A stretch of DNA of 64,000 nucleotides, from assembly GCA_039619475.1 (NCBI GenBank), contig CM077116.1:9038501-9102500 (forward strand), read 5' to 3'. A program made the position numbers and the translations under genes. Position 1 is the stretch's first letter; each line of letters starts with the position of its first letter. This document shows positions 19,691 to 31,322 of this stretch, piece by piece. Source of the stretch: Icerya purchasi. Lineage: Eukaryota > Arthropoda > Insecta > Hemiptera > Monophlebidae. Under the pieces are notes generated by a model. That model did not search any database. It saw nothing but the letters and a program-made list of their open reading frames with translations, and was not told where the DNA came from.

Positions 19691-20346
19691 AAATTAAAAT
19701 AATCGCTAATTAGCAAACACGCGTACCATTGTATAGTAGGTAGACCCATTAAAGACTACGGTTTTATAACGATATAAATCAAACATCCACAATGTTAGTT
19801 CTAAATGTAGTTTTGCGTTTACACTAGCGTCGCATATCAACAGTTGCAGTGAAAACGCGGGGCAGCGGGTATAAAATGCACGTCTCAATTTGTCCGATCA
19901 GCACGGAGGTGATTAGGTCAACTTATCCAACCAGGAAATTCTTACATTCAGCGGTGGTTAGACTTTAAAAGAAGTCAGAAATAAGGGAAATTTTATAACC
20001 TAATACAAGAATTAACATGTAAACCATGGTACCACAAAATTCACAAGAATAGCCCGATATGGCTAACAAAAAATTTCCCGACCACCATACCGTAAGACTA
20101 CGTATGAAAGATATACTCTCGGGTAAAGACTAGACAAGAGTTCCTCAGGGACGTCTTGCAATCAAGATGTTTCATCGAGAAGTGTGGAAGATATTAATCA
20201 TCCGCTGTTTTCCTGCCTTCGCTACGATACAAACCGAGCGAAATTTCTCGAAGAATTGATTTCTGAAAAGTTATTTCCTCCGTCCAATTTAAATTCTTTA
20301 CCGGTAACATTCAGCGAGGGAAGTTTTTTTTGTTTGTTTTTAACAG
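19691..20346. other. Noncoding
   Basis: No gene is visible. Two short ORFs (19706-19888 and 20184-20375) lack recognisable motifs. Part of it could be an unrecognised 5' piece of the Jockey element that follows. Confidence 0.4.
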
Positions 20347-22524
20347 TAAAACTACTATGCAGACAGGTCCATTGACGGAATCTTAGCGAAGGGATTTCAC
20401 AAATTTACGGACCCCATATCAATCAGCCAGTTATCTTCTGATCATAATCCTGTAATTTTTGAAATAAATACTACCTTTACTCAAACCCCTTCCGTGGAGC
20501 GATATAATTACCCTAAAGCAAACTGGAATCTCTACCAAGCTTTTATCAAGGAACATATCATACTACCTGCTACCTTGAAATCATCTCCGGAAATGGATAA
20601 ATTTATATTTTCTCTAACTTCAATATTATTAACCGTTGTCGAAAAATCTGTACCCAAACTATCTTCACATAAACCTTTTACTGCTCCTAGAAAACTTGGT
20701 TTTCTTATTAGTATTAAAAATTTCTGCCGTAGGATGAGCCAAAAAAATCAGTTGCCTTCTTCCATTGCATACAAAAAATTATATAACAAATTAAATAAGC
20801 TAGTAAAAGCCCGGCTACTTCATGAGAGAAATGAAAAGTGGAACGTATTTTTGCAGAATTTGTCCCATAAAGACAACACTCTGTGGAAGGTAAACAAACG
20901 TTTCTGTAGAAATCAGACTGAGCTGCCGCCAATCACAATCCCAAACAGTATTAATAAGATTGCATATTCCATTAAAGACAAAACCGAAGTACTTTCTACC
21001 CATTTTCACAATATACATAAGCAAAATGACTGCTTATCTACACACTATCATGTTCGCAGCATCATACAAGCTATAAACAGATATCTATGCCTAACGTCCC
21101 CTACATCAAATCCACATATTTTTACTACGCCTAAAGAAGTTAAGAAATGCATTCGTACACTGCGAAACACAAACTCTGTCGGAAATGACTTGGTGCACAT
21201 CCGCATGATCAAGAATCTCCCAAAAAAAGCTATCCTTGGGTTAGTCAGCCTTTTTAATTCCTGCCTACGCTTAACTTATTACCCTTTATCCTGGAGAACC
21301 TCAATAATGACACCTCTCGCGAAGCATGGAAAGGATGCTTCCTTTGTGCATAATATCAGGCCTATTAGTCTATTAAGTAATATCAGCAAAATCTTTGAAA
21401 AAATAATCTTAATTAGACTAAACAAGTACAGTGACACAAATGCTATTTTTAGGGAATTCCAATTTGGATTTAGGCCTAATTTAGGTACGACAATGCAACT
21501 TGCCGCTTTATGCGATACAATCACTGACAATTTTAACCAAAATAAACATACCGGTCTAGTACTCATCGATCTTGAAAAGGCATTTGATATCACTTGGCAT
21601 GAAGGCATTGTATTTAAATTAATCAAATATGGATATCCACAATACTTAGTACTGCTTATCAAAACTTATTTAACGAATAGACAGTTTTACGTGCAAATTA
21701 AAAATGTTAAATCTAGTAAGAAATTTTGTGCCGCTGGAGTTCCTCAGGGGAGCATCTTGGGTCCCTACCTTTTTATTTTATACATAAACGACCTTCCGCT
21801 TACACATCATGTAAGTCTAAATCTTTAAGCTGATGACACTGCACTTGTCGCCACATCCTACCGAATTGATACGATATGTCGACGACTCACGGATGCCGCA
21901 AATAAGTTAGTCAAATACTTCACTAAATGGAGAATTAATATCGACGAAAATAAATCTGAGGCAATTATATTTACAAAGCGCAGGCCAACAATTAACAATC
22001 ACGTTAAAATTAAAAACAATACGATTGAATGGAAAGATGAGGTAACTCACTTAGGTATGACACTGGATAAAAAACTTACGTTTATAAAGCATATAAATCA
22101 ACGTATTTATAAAACTCAGCGTAAGTTATGTAACCTGTTTCCGATTTTTAATAGAAAATCATGTCTAACAGTGTCTAATAAGTTTATGATTTATAAAGCG
22201 GTATTACTACCCACGCTATTATATGCTGCTCCAGTCTGGTGTTCGACCAGCCATAGTAACTTAATGAAGCTCCAGCGAATTTAAAACCATTGTTTTAGAA
22301 TTATATTAAATAAGTCACGATACACACGCATTAAAACCATGCATGATTATCTGCATTTTCCGTATGTCAGTGAGATTATAAAAAAACGTGCAATAAATTT
22401 CTTTAATTATTGCGCTATGTCTGACATTATAACTATAAACAATATAGGTAGGTATAATTATCAGTCCTTAAAACATAGATACAAGAAATATAAACACAGG
22501 CGAATTAAACATGTGTTACTCTGA
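20347..22524 (+). pseudogene. Jockey ORF2 (EN end and reverse transcriptase)
   Basis: One frame runs from 20347 to 22524, broken only by TAA at 21826-21828 and TAA at 22282-22284. It begins at the end of EN with LSSDHNPVIFEIN. RT blocks follow in order: SVGNDLVHIRMIKNLP, WRTSIMTPLAKHGKD, RPISLLSNISKIFEKII, FGFRPNLGTTMQL, VLIDLEKAFDITWHEG (first Asp), GVPQGSILGPYLFILYINDL and then ADDTALVA. The first stop occupies exactly the Tyr codon of the YADD box. The thumb has VTHLGMTLDKKLTFIKHI and LYAAPVWC. It would have copied the element's RNA at the nicked target. It is now inactive. Confidence 0.9.
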
Positions 22525-22930
22525 GTATTTTTACAGCCCTATATCTCTGTTTCTCACCAAATTGTTAATTTCTTTCCATGAACTCTTAGAATTGCATCTA
22601 AATTGCGAGATTATGCTAATTTTATGCTGAGTCATTTAAACTTAAACTATTTAATAAGCTAATGTGTCAGGTTTTTTTAAACTTTTCCTGTCTATAATTA
22701 TAGATTCTTTTTCTTGTTTATCATTTTCGTGTTCTGATATATATATATTAAGTTATCTGATAAGGAAATCATGTTTTTCCGGTACAGATTACCCGCTTAA
22801 GTTATGTATTGTTATTTTTTTTAAATTAAGCGCAAATATACGTTTCTTCTTCTTCTTCTTCAGACAGGTCTTACAGTAATTGAGATTCGGTTATAAAAAC
22901 AAATTAAAACCAAAAAAAAAAAAAAAAAAT
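20347..22930 (+). mobile_element. Jockey-type LINE, 5'-truncated
   Basis: A sense-strand element starts inside the endonuclease, runs through a complete RT and ends with a 3' untranslated region and the A-run at about 22911-22930. It contains no RNase H domain, as expected for Jockey. The single open frame with only two stops suggests a relatively young insertion. No target duplication could be identified because the 5' boundary is unclear. Confidence 0.85.
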
Positions 22931-23461
22931 AGGCAAGTCTAGAGACACACTTGTGGTTTGAGTAGCTTTGCATCTTAAATTCCAGGTGCACAACGCAATT
23001 CCCGCATTTAATTAATAAAATAAAATACGATACAGTTTTAAGAATAAAATTAATAATAACAAAATGTAATGATAATAGAAATTTTCAGAAAATATTAGAC
23101 ATCACTCAGTAATTATCCAAGTATAAACGTAAAAGAAGACGAGTTATATATAATGTAGAGTTCTTCTTTAGAACTCTTTCTATGTCGATGAAAAGTTTCA
23201 ATCTTGAAAGCAAATTAAATTTATTCACCGATTGGTGCGTTTTTATGTAATTGAAATCAATTTGTAACGCGATAGTTAGCACATCTATTCCTTAAAAAGG
23301 TGTCCGGTGTCACCGTTTTAAATAGTATGTCTGTATAAATTGATTTTAATTATCTAACAACAGATACGGTTAATAATAATAATTAAAAGTTAATTAAGTA
23401 CAAACATGGTTACACTTAATTCGATAAAAATACGTTTATGTTTGCTTTCTTGTAATTTTAG
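22931..23461. other. Noncoding, upstream of the cuticle exon
   Basis: No gene is visible. It ends in a pyrimidine-rich stretch TTTGCTTTCTTGTAATTTTAG at 23441-23461, a good 3' splice site, so at least its right part is intron of the cuticle gene. Confidence 0.6.
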
Positions 23462-23695
23462 TGTTTGCTGGTGTTCGTTTATCTGCTGGAAACGTCCGAA
23501 TCGGTAACTGTTCCGATCATAAATAAAATTAATCAAGTTATCAATAGTGGCGATAAACTACCACTGAAATCACTGGACCAACCGGAGCCAATTCTGTACC
23601 ACCGGGAGATAGCCGGTAGCGATCAGCCGGCATCACCGTCGTTTGAACAAAAACAATACTATCCGAATTCGAATGACGTTGCCGATGGGCTACAA
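23462..23695 (+). CDS. Cuticle protein gene, internal exon (signal peptide and N-terminal region)
   Basis: The exon lies between the acceptor TTTTAG at 23456-23461 and the donor CAA|GTAAGA at 23696. It is 234 bp, 78 codons, phase 0 at both ends, with no internal stop. It starts CLLVFVYLLETSES, the hydrophobic core and cleavage region of a secretion signal, followed by a short hydrophilic segment with KLPLKSLDQPEPILY and YYPNSNDVADGLQ. The initiator Met must sit in an upstream exon. Insect cuticle genes usually place only the first few codons there, and I could not find it. The reading frame continues exactly into the chitin-binding exon at 49242. Pairing of the two exons is inferred from strand, phase and fit, since no transcript is available. 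Confidence 0.75.
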
Positions 23696-24090
23696 GTAAG
23701 AATAGTTTTGAAATAATTCCGACCTTTATCAACTTTTTCCTTTTATTTACATCAATATGAAATATAAAAATACGATTTTGACAAAATATTTTTTTTACAA
23801 AATAAAGACAAAACGTCTAGTATTAAAAAGTATCGATACGAAGGCAAGCAGCGATAGTCGCTAGGGGCGAGATTTTATTCGCTGCCACCGAAATCCATCC
23901 GATGACGTCATGCTATGTTAAATATAAAATTTTGACCGAGATATAAACAAAGCTTTTTAGACCATTTGCGATAGAAATCAGAAACGGTACCAGAAATTTT
24001 GAAAGAAAAAAATATTACTTTTTTTTTTTTTTTTTTTTGTGGTGCCGTGTACTGCTACTGTGGCCAAAGACACCAAATATTAAGATATGA

Positions 24091-27000
24091 TTAAATTAAG
24101 CTATAGATATTATTTTGTTTGAGGAAAGATAGTGTTTTTCTGATTTCATGGGGATCATCGGATAAGGCAGTTTGGATAGTAGTATGGGGATAGATTGAAT
24201 GTTGGGTGCAGTCGGAAAGGATATGCTCTATTGTTAAAGGACCTTGGCCACAGTATTGGCAGAGTGGAGCGTCGGCACGATCCAAAAGGTGCTTGTGCGT
24301 TAGTGCTGTATGGCCGATGCGCAGTCTTGTTAATACACCGTCATCACGTCTTGATGCCATGATGATGTTCCAAGGCGCAGTAGTAGGCTTGACTCTTCTC
24401 AGCTTATTTTCAAGCGACAATTCTTCCCAGAAACGGCTTCATTGTAGCTGAAACTGGGTTTTCGTAACTTTGTAAAGATCCTTCCTTGGGACTGCAACCG
24501 ATAATAATGTGGATTTCCCTATTGCTTGTTTCGCAGCTAAGTCGGCTGTGGTGTTTCCACTTATCTTTGAATGTCCTGGTAGCCAACATATTACTATGTT
24601 CATAGTCGAGCTAATACCCAAGTAATGTATCTGTTGAACAATCGGGTTTTTCAGGGTAGCATGCCATTCATTAATCGCATTGACGGCCTGTAATGAGTCT
24701 GTAAATACGATAATACGATCATAATTCTGATCTATGGCGGATTCGATGGCTAATTTGATCGCAATTAATTCGGCCGACATTACCGACAATTCCATTGGAA
24801 GCGCATAGCTGATGATTTGCTGGCGATGTACAAAGGAACATCCAGTGCCTTCGATATTTTTTGCAGCATCTGTGTAATACTTTTCATATGCACTGTATTC
24901 TTTCAATGCGTTCGTATATGACAAGAGTATGTCAGATTTTGAGCTGTTGGTCAACACTATGTTGCACCGTATTTCCGAATTATGTGTTGGTGGAAGAGCG
25001 GAGATTCTTTTATGAAGGATATTGTTCGGTACATTAATATTTCTGGTGTCAGCAGCAAAATATGCGCGATTGTTTAGAAGTTCTGCTAAATGACTAGAAC
25101 GGTACGAGACCTCAGGCGTCAGTAGAACATCAGGGATATTATTTGTACTTCTTAGGTAAATTAAAAACTTCACCGCTAAATAATCTCGACGAACGTTTAA
25201 AGGCCATTCGTTGGCTTCGCATAATATGCTGCTTATTGGACTAGTGCGAAATGCACCGATCGCCAGTCTGATGGCGGTGTTGTGTATCGAGTCCAACGAG
25301 CACAGTGTCGATTTACAAGCTGAACCGTAAATGGGTGCTGCGTAGTCTAGGCGAGGTCTAATAATAGTACGATATATTTTGAGTAATGTGTGTCTGTCTG
25401 AACCGAATGTTGTGTGGGATAGTTTCTTCAACAGGTTTAAGTTTTTTAAGCAGGACTGTTTTAATTGATTTACATGTTGTTTCCATGATAAGGTTTGATC
25501 AAACAACAAGCCGAGATATTTAACAGTCGGAGATTTTGGTATTCTTGTGCTTTGTAATGATAGTGATAGCGATTTTTGACATGTCCGTAATCTGCAGAAA
25601 TGGATGCAAGTTGTTTTCGCGGCTGAAAACTCTAGTCCATTTTGTGAAGCCCATCTTTGGGCTTCGTTTACTGACCTTTGCAGTAGTGCAGCTCCTGCTT
25701 CTACATTTTTGCAACCGATGAATATGGTGAAATCATCAGCAAACAGCGCCGAAGATATTAGTGGATGGATGATGGATACTAGATCGTTTATCGCGGTGAT
25801 GAACAATGTGGGACTAAGGACGGAGCCCTGTGGGACGCCATTGTCCAACGTTTTTTCCGATGAAAGCATGGAGCCGATTCGAACGCGAAAGACACGAGAC
25901 GATAAGAAGTTTTTGATGAAGTACATTATATTTCCTCGGAATCCCCATTTCTATAGCATGGTAAGCGCTTTCTCTTTCCATATTCTATCGAATGCCTTTG
26001 TTATATCAAAAAATACTGCAAGTGTGTGCATTCGTTTGTTGAAATTTTTTAAAATTTCTGACTGTAGGTAGAATAACTGATCTATGGTTGAACGCGATGG
26101 ACGGAAACCACACTGTGTTGTTGATATAAGATTTCTGTTTTCTAATTCCCATAGTAATCGTCGATTTACTATTTTTTCGAATACTTTACATAGTACGGAT
26201 GTCAGTGAAATCGGTCGATAGTTGTCTAGTTTCAGTGGGTTTTTATTTGCTTTATGTATGGGAACTATAATAGCTTCTCTCCATTGCTGAGGAAAAGATT
26301 GATTAGTCCATACGTGGTTGTATATCAGCATGAGTTTGTTAATTATTGATTCTGGGGCGTGTTTCAAGAACAAAATGTGAAATCTGTCGGCGCCACAAGC
26401 AGATATTTTCGTCCCCTGGATGGCATTTTGGATTTCGTGTAAACTTATGGGTGCATTATATGGTTCTGAATTTGATGAGCTGAGGTCAAGTTGTTCGTTT
26501 GCTAAACGTTGTTTGTTTACTAGTGATGTGGGTGTCAACTGATTATTACTTGATATATTTGCAAAAAACGATGCGAATTCTTCTGCAATTTGTCCTGGGT
26601 CTGTATATAACTGATTATTTCTTGATATCGCTGTAGGGATTGGTAGGTCAACGTGTTTATATAATGCTCGTATTTTCTTCCATAACTGATGAATCGGTGT
26701 TTTGTAAGTTAGTGTTGACGTGTATTCGTTCCAAGATCTCCTTTTTTCTTGTTTCAGTATCCATCTTGTTCTTGTTCGAGCCTGTTGAAAAGCTGTATAG
26801 TTTTCCAGTGTAGGGAATCTTTTCAGCAGTTTTAATCTCTTTCTTCTCTCCCTTATTGCTCGCGAGCACTTTTCTGACCACCACGGTACTAGAACTTTGT
26901 TTATGGATAACGGCCTGTTTCTCGGGATTGATATTTCGGAACATTTTAGAATTCCGTTGGTAAATGAGCGAACCATTGTATCCGTGTTACTGTCATCAAT

Positions 27001-27762
27001 GTCTACCTCGGTCTGACATATCTGCTGGAACATTTCTCAATTTGCTTTTTTGAAATTCAGGGCTGGCCGTCTTATATGTGAGGCCATGTTTGCTTTCATG
27101 TTTATGATTTGTGGAAAGTGATCACTGCCGCCCATGTCTTCATGATGATGAACCTCAATGAGATGGGCAATCTGACTAGAACTTAACGTAAAATCAATTG
27201 TGCTCCAAGTTCTGTACGTGGTACTGTAATGAGTAGGTTCGCTTGTATTATGGACGGAAAGGTTATATTGCTCTATTATGCGAGTTAATAGTTTTCCTCT
27301 ACTATCAGTTTTGTTGCTACCTAGAATCTCATCATGCGAATTGAAGTCACCGGTGAATATGAACGGTGTTGGGAGATTATTTATTATTGATGTGTAGGTA
27401 CTTTCTTCTATTTTTGTGTACTGAGGAATATAGATAGTACATATTGAGACGGGAGGTGTTATATTAATGCGTATTGCTAGTGTTTGAATGTGGTCAATGT
27501 TGAGCTTTATTTCCGTGTACGTAATATCTTTCCGTATGGCTATAAAAACGCCGCCATGCGCTTTTGGTTGAGCATTTAGACTTTTACATATTATATTATA
27601 CGAAGGTAAAGTTAATGTTTGATGCGGCTGAAGATGTGATTCTTGTATGCATATAATAGATGGATTATATGTAGCTATTAAAACTTGGAGTTCTTCAAGA
27701 TGCCTGAAAACCCCATTACAGTTCCAGCTTATTATTTTTGTATCTCGTTGAGTAGCATTCAT
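24091..27762 (-). pseudogene. I-type LINE ORF2: EN, RT, RNase H, CCHC
   Basis: One frame of 1,223 codons is broken only by TGA at 27037-27039, TAG at 25951-25953 and TGA at 24439-24441. The EN part (residues 1-235) has IISWNCNG, IICIQESHL, FIFTGDFNSHDE and GGSDHFP. The RT part has LDNYRPISLTSVLCKVFEKI, TTQCGFRPSRST, FFDITKAFDRIW, GVPQGSVLSPTLF and LFADDFTIF (near 25740). The RNase H part has YYTDAAKNIEGTG, MSAELIAI, IVFTDSLQAV and WLPGHSKISGNTTAD. The end carries LTRLRIGHTALTH and CQYCGQGPLTIEHILSDC. All catalytic motifs are intact, so only the three stops silence it. The first and third stops are consistent with G-to-A or C-to-T changes in Trp and Arg codons. Confidence 0.9.
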
Positions 27763-27770
27763 TATTCTGG

Positions 27771-29365
27771 TTAATCTTCTTGTTGGGAGGAAGGATAGTC
27801 AGAAATTTCTTTGTCCGTGTTATTACATTTTTGTAATTTTTTGATTATTTTTGTAAATCTTGCTTTCATATATTTTTGTTCAAGTGACGGTTTAAGTAGC
27901 TGTAGTATGGTAACTAATTCGGACACATTTATGTCCAATATTTGTGCCACTTGGGATGGATTTAATGACTGTTTTGTTCCTTCGAGAAACTGAATGAATT
28001 TATCGAATGACAGTTCATTTCCATCAGAAGTTGTAGAAAAGTATTTTTTCAGCGAAGATAAAATTGCTGATGTATTGTTGACGTAGTTTCTGAGATGTCA
28101 GCGGTTTTTATATTCAAATGAGGCAATGGCGGTGTTTTAAAGTGATTTATTTCTGATTCTGAGTCCGATGAGGAGCTTAATAAATCATCTGTTTCCATTT
28201 TTCCTTTACTTTGATCAAGCATAGTGGACGTTTGTTGGGATGGACTTGTAGTTTTCTTTTTCCGTCTCTTTTTTTGCTGTTTTGGTTTGTCTACTATCTC
28301 TGTTTCGGCGATAGTTTCGGTTGTCTTTGATGAGGTTTCTGAACGTGATCGTTTTAAATTACCCTTTAGATTTGATGAATTCGTGATTAAATGGGGAGTG
28401 TCATGTATTTCGTCCGACTCCTCTGAGACTTTGGTTTCTGGGTTGTTTATGGGGATTTGTTCTTTTTTTGTGGTGGGCGGTTCTGCGGTTGATGTATTTG
28501 TTATTATGGATGTTTCATTGATATTCGTACAGTTTTCGGCTTTATGATGTTTTGCTTTGCATATAAAGCATATGGGATCGTCTGTATTTATAAAAATCCT
28601 GTGATCATGGTTACGATAGTTTAGTAAAAAATTTGTAGGAATGTTAACTTCGTCGAAATTGGAAATGTAAACTTGTCTCCGCCAACTAATTATGTGTCCA
28701 AATTCGGTATCAGTTGGGTCTATTCTTAAAATGGAAATAGGTGAGGCGAGTTTAAGCCCTAACTGTTGTATTAGGTATTTTCCAATTTCAGAGTTTGGAA
28801 TAGTTGCTGATACGTTTGAAAGAATAATCTTCGTTGCTGGACTTCGCAGACGTCTTGCTTTAATTTGTCGTTGTGAGATTTCTATGGAGGCACCTGCTGA
28901 CATGAAGCTATCTACAATCTGTATATTTTTGAGAAATATTAAAACACGGTTTTGACTAATGCGTGATCCGGCTATGATGTTCGATGCGGTTCCTATTTTT
29001 TGTTTTAAAGCGATAAAATAGTCCTTTATGGGGGTGTCCGGTATGTAGGGAAAAATTATTCCTTGTTCATCGGATGGGTGTTCGAAACTTGTTAGCGGAA
29101 TGATCTTGTTGTTATTATTTTTTTTTATAACGTGAGCGAAAGAATTATTTGGTACGGCGTGATTGGCATTAGAAACTAAAGAATTATTACCTGCAGCGAC
29201 GGTAGTATAGTTACTTGTTTGTAAAGTTGATGTTTCTTGATAAGAAGATAAGCCTTTTGTGACGACGGTAGATAACGGCGGAAATTCATCTGGTTTGATT
29301 ATATTCGACGTTTGTTCCGTTGGTCGGTGGTTATATTCGTTATCTTCATCGTCGATGTTGTCCAT
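27771..29365 (-). pseudogene. I-type LINE ORF1 (gag-like, zinc knuckle)
   Basis: The first 438 codons are open from the ATG at 29365. They contain a Ser/Thr/Asn-rich N-terminus, a conserved middle with GIIFPYIPDTPIKDYFIALK and SRISQNRVLIFLKN, then CFICKAKHHKAENC (Cys-x2-Cys-x4-His-x4-Cys, near residue 265) and a Lys/Ser-rich tail (QQKKRRKKKTTS). A TGA at 28049 ends that frame. A neighbouring frame, entered near 28080-28110, continues without a stop for about 100 codons (LSSLKKYFSTTSDG, then LNPSQVAQILDINVSELV) to TAA at 27771-27773, eight bases before the ORF2 ATG. I infer one frameshift in an otherwise about 530-residue ORF1 that binds element RNA. Confidence 0.8.
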
Positions 29366-29500
29366 CTTCCTCGGTGAAGGGGAAGAGGCCGAAATTTATA
29401 TGATTACGTTAAACTTAAACTCTAATTGTACTCGTATGATGAAAGAGAACACAGAAATAGACTTCTTGACTAAACTCTTTATACACGCGAAAGTCAAAAA

Positions 29501-30483
29501 AAAAAAATACTTATCAAATTGAAAAAGATTTTAAATATCTATATAGTCATAAGTTTCACTTTGATGATGAATAGTTTTTATAGACTTTTTATCGCGTTTG
29601 AAGTAAGAATTCTTAAATTTGTCTAGTTCTTCTAAATAATACTTTTCTGATGTCTTTTTCAAAAAGTGTACATAATTTTTGCATTGCGTATTGTCGTTAA
29701 TGGGCTTTGTTTAACACATGTAATTAAAATTGTGAGACATATTTTTTGAATGCGTATAATTCAACCGTTTGAAACTCCAAACTAGAAAACCACTTTTGAA
29801 AAAAATAATTCGTTCCTGCTAGTGAACTATTAAAAACTGGTTTAAGCGTGAATAATAAGCTTTCTATTGAACCGGAATATTAATTACTGAGTAGAAAAAT
29901 GTGTATTTTCAAAGATTGACGTTTTTTGTTTTTTTGTTTTTTTTTGTTTTTTGATTTATTAAAAGAAATAGGGAAATTTTTCTAACGTACGCAAGATGTT
30001 ATCCGTATTTAAGTTAATGGTAATAATAAAATAAAGTTAATAAGCAGTAAATAAACGATAACATATGTATCTTCCTTACAATGCACTGATCTGTTCGATA
30101 TATCGAAACGGTATAATTGACTGTTAATTTTAAATAGCTGGTTATTATTTACAATTAGATTATTATTAAGTTATCCTTAAATTTATTACTTTTTATAATA
30201 CGTGTTTTATGTATATTTAATAAAGTGATAAAACAGAAAATGGATTCGAACATTTATATTTCAAATTTAAAGAAGTATGTATATTAATTTTTTACTCAAG
30301 CGGCAATCGGACCTTTCGGAAATCCTCCTGCCACTGATCGGCTTATCAATGTGCCGTTTAAAATAGACCGTCATGTACGTCCATATATGTAACAGTTGAT
30401 AGCCGGATAACAATTGTGGCGTGTATACATTTCACGCGTTTACTGTAATGTAAATTTTTCTACGCAGTAATAGCTTATTGAGC
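29501..30483. other. Noncoding intron sequence
   Basis: AT-rich, with T-runs near 29930-29955. No gene or recognised repeat. Confidence 0.5.
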
Positions 30484-30675
30484 CAGCTGCTGTGACGTAA
30501 TTGATTAGACAGTGGTGTTTCGCTCGGATAGAATCGGGTTTAAATCCACGCTGTCGCACAGCGAAACTTCCGATAATTTCATTTGGGGTGGGTTTAAATA
30601 TGTTCATAGTTGACCGCGTGCAAAAATTAAAAAAAAAAAAAAAAAAGAAAAAAGAAAAAGAAAAAAGAAAAAATT
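30484..30675 (+). mobile_element. SINE-C (tRNA-derived) with A-rich tail
   Basis: CAGCTGCTGTGACGTAATTG begins a tRNA-like head, followed by GATTAGAC and a B-box-like ATCGGGTTTAAATCCACG at 30534-30551. A short body ends in A-rich sequence at 30628-30675. A truncated homologue, CAGCTGCTGTAGCGTTGGTT with GTGTTTCG and GAATAGAA, lies at 34816-34862, which makes it a family. Confidence 0.55.
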
Positions 30676-30699
30676 AATTGTTTCATAGGTTGTATAAGA

Positions 30700-31322
30700 A
30701 AAAACATTTTTTTTTTTAAATTTTTCATTTGATTTTGGGCTCGTCAACCGGGGACCTTTACTCAGAAACAACTAAAATAGGAAAGAGTCAATTATAACTT
30801 TATACGGTATCAAATGTTGTTAGGAGAATGGAACAAATAATGGGAACAATCTGTGGAGAGGGAAAAAATGGGACATAAGAGGCACAATATGGAGTAGGAA
30901 GGCCAAACTGAAGTAGAAAGCAGAGCACTCAGCACAAAGAGATAAATACTTAATAAACGTATGGTCCGCATCGCAAATATGCTCTTCATTTGGGTGGAGA
31001 ATACGAAGAGACAACCAACGAAAAACAAAAACGGGAGCAAGATAATAGACTATGGCTCAAGAACGCAGACGAATAACGGAGACAACAACAGAACGATGAA
31101 GTGAAGAAAACAAAGAGAACCATAGGTTAACAGGAAGACTAGGTTGAACAGACAGATAAAAAGAACAATTGTTAGAGAAAGAGGAAATGTATACATCCGA
31201 TACCAAAGTCTGAGATGAAAACCTTTACACAGCGGAAGGAGATTGGACTACGGGACTTTTTTAAAAAAAGAAGTGAGAAGAGGCAGCAGTGCCAAGGAGT
31301 CCGCCGCTTCATCACCGAAAAT
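30700..31322 (-). mobile_element. LINE family A, copy 4 (5'-truncated, degraded)
   Basis: The minus strand ends in CGAGCCCAAAATC and an A-rich stretch (T-runs near 30710), the family A 3' end. Upstream, read across frames, are GDEAADSLA (end of RNase H), SNLLPLCKGFHLRLW, FYLSVQPSLP, VIRLRS, LHPNEEHICDADH and the short frames 31014-30820 and 31040-30810. Frameshifts and stops are frequent, so this copy is older than copies 2 and 3. Confidence 0.7.

Larger units (their letters stand above)
24019..29500 (-). mobile_element. I-clade LINE, almost complete
   Basis: A minus-strand element has a poly-A tail (T-run at about 24019-24038), ORF2 (27762-24091), ORF1 (29365-27771) and a 5' untranslated region extending to about 29500. 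Both ORFs are nearly open. The domain order EN, RT, RNase H and a terminal CCHC motif, with a zinc-knuckle ORF1, is that of the I clade. The 5' border and target duplication are not clear because both flanks are A/T runs. It lies in the cuticle gene intron, antisense to it. Confidence 0.85.

Noticed and set aside
23406..23461. ATGGTT at 23406 considered as the start exon of the cuticle gene
   Set aside because: There is no donor site between it and the acceptor at 23461, and reading through gives stops (TAA, TAG) before the exon.
30601..30690. Long A-rich tract considered as a LINE tail
   Set aside because: The sequence before it is a tRNA-like head with a B box, so it is assigned to the SINE at 30484. 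The LINE A copy beyond it is on the other strand.
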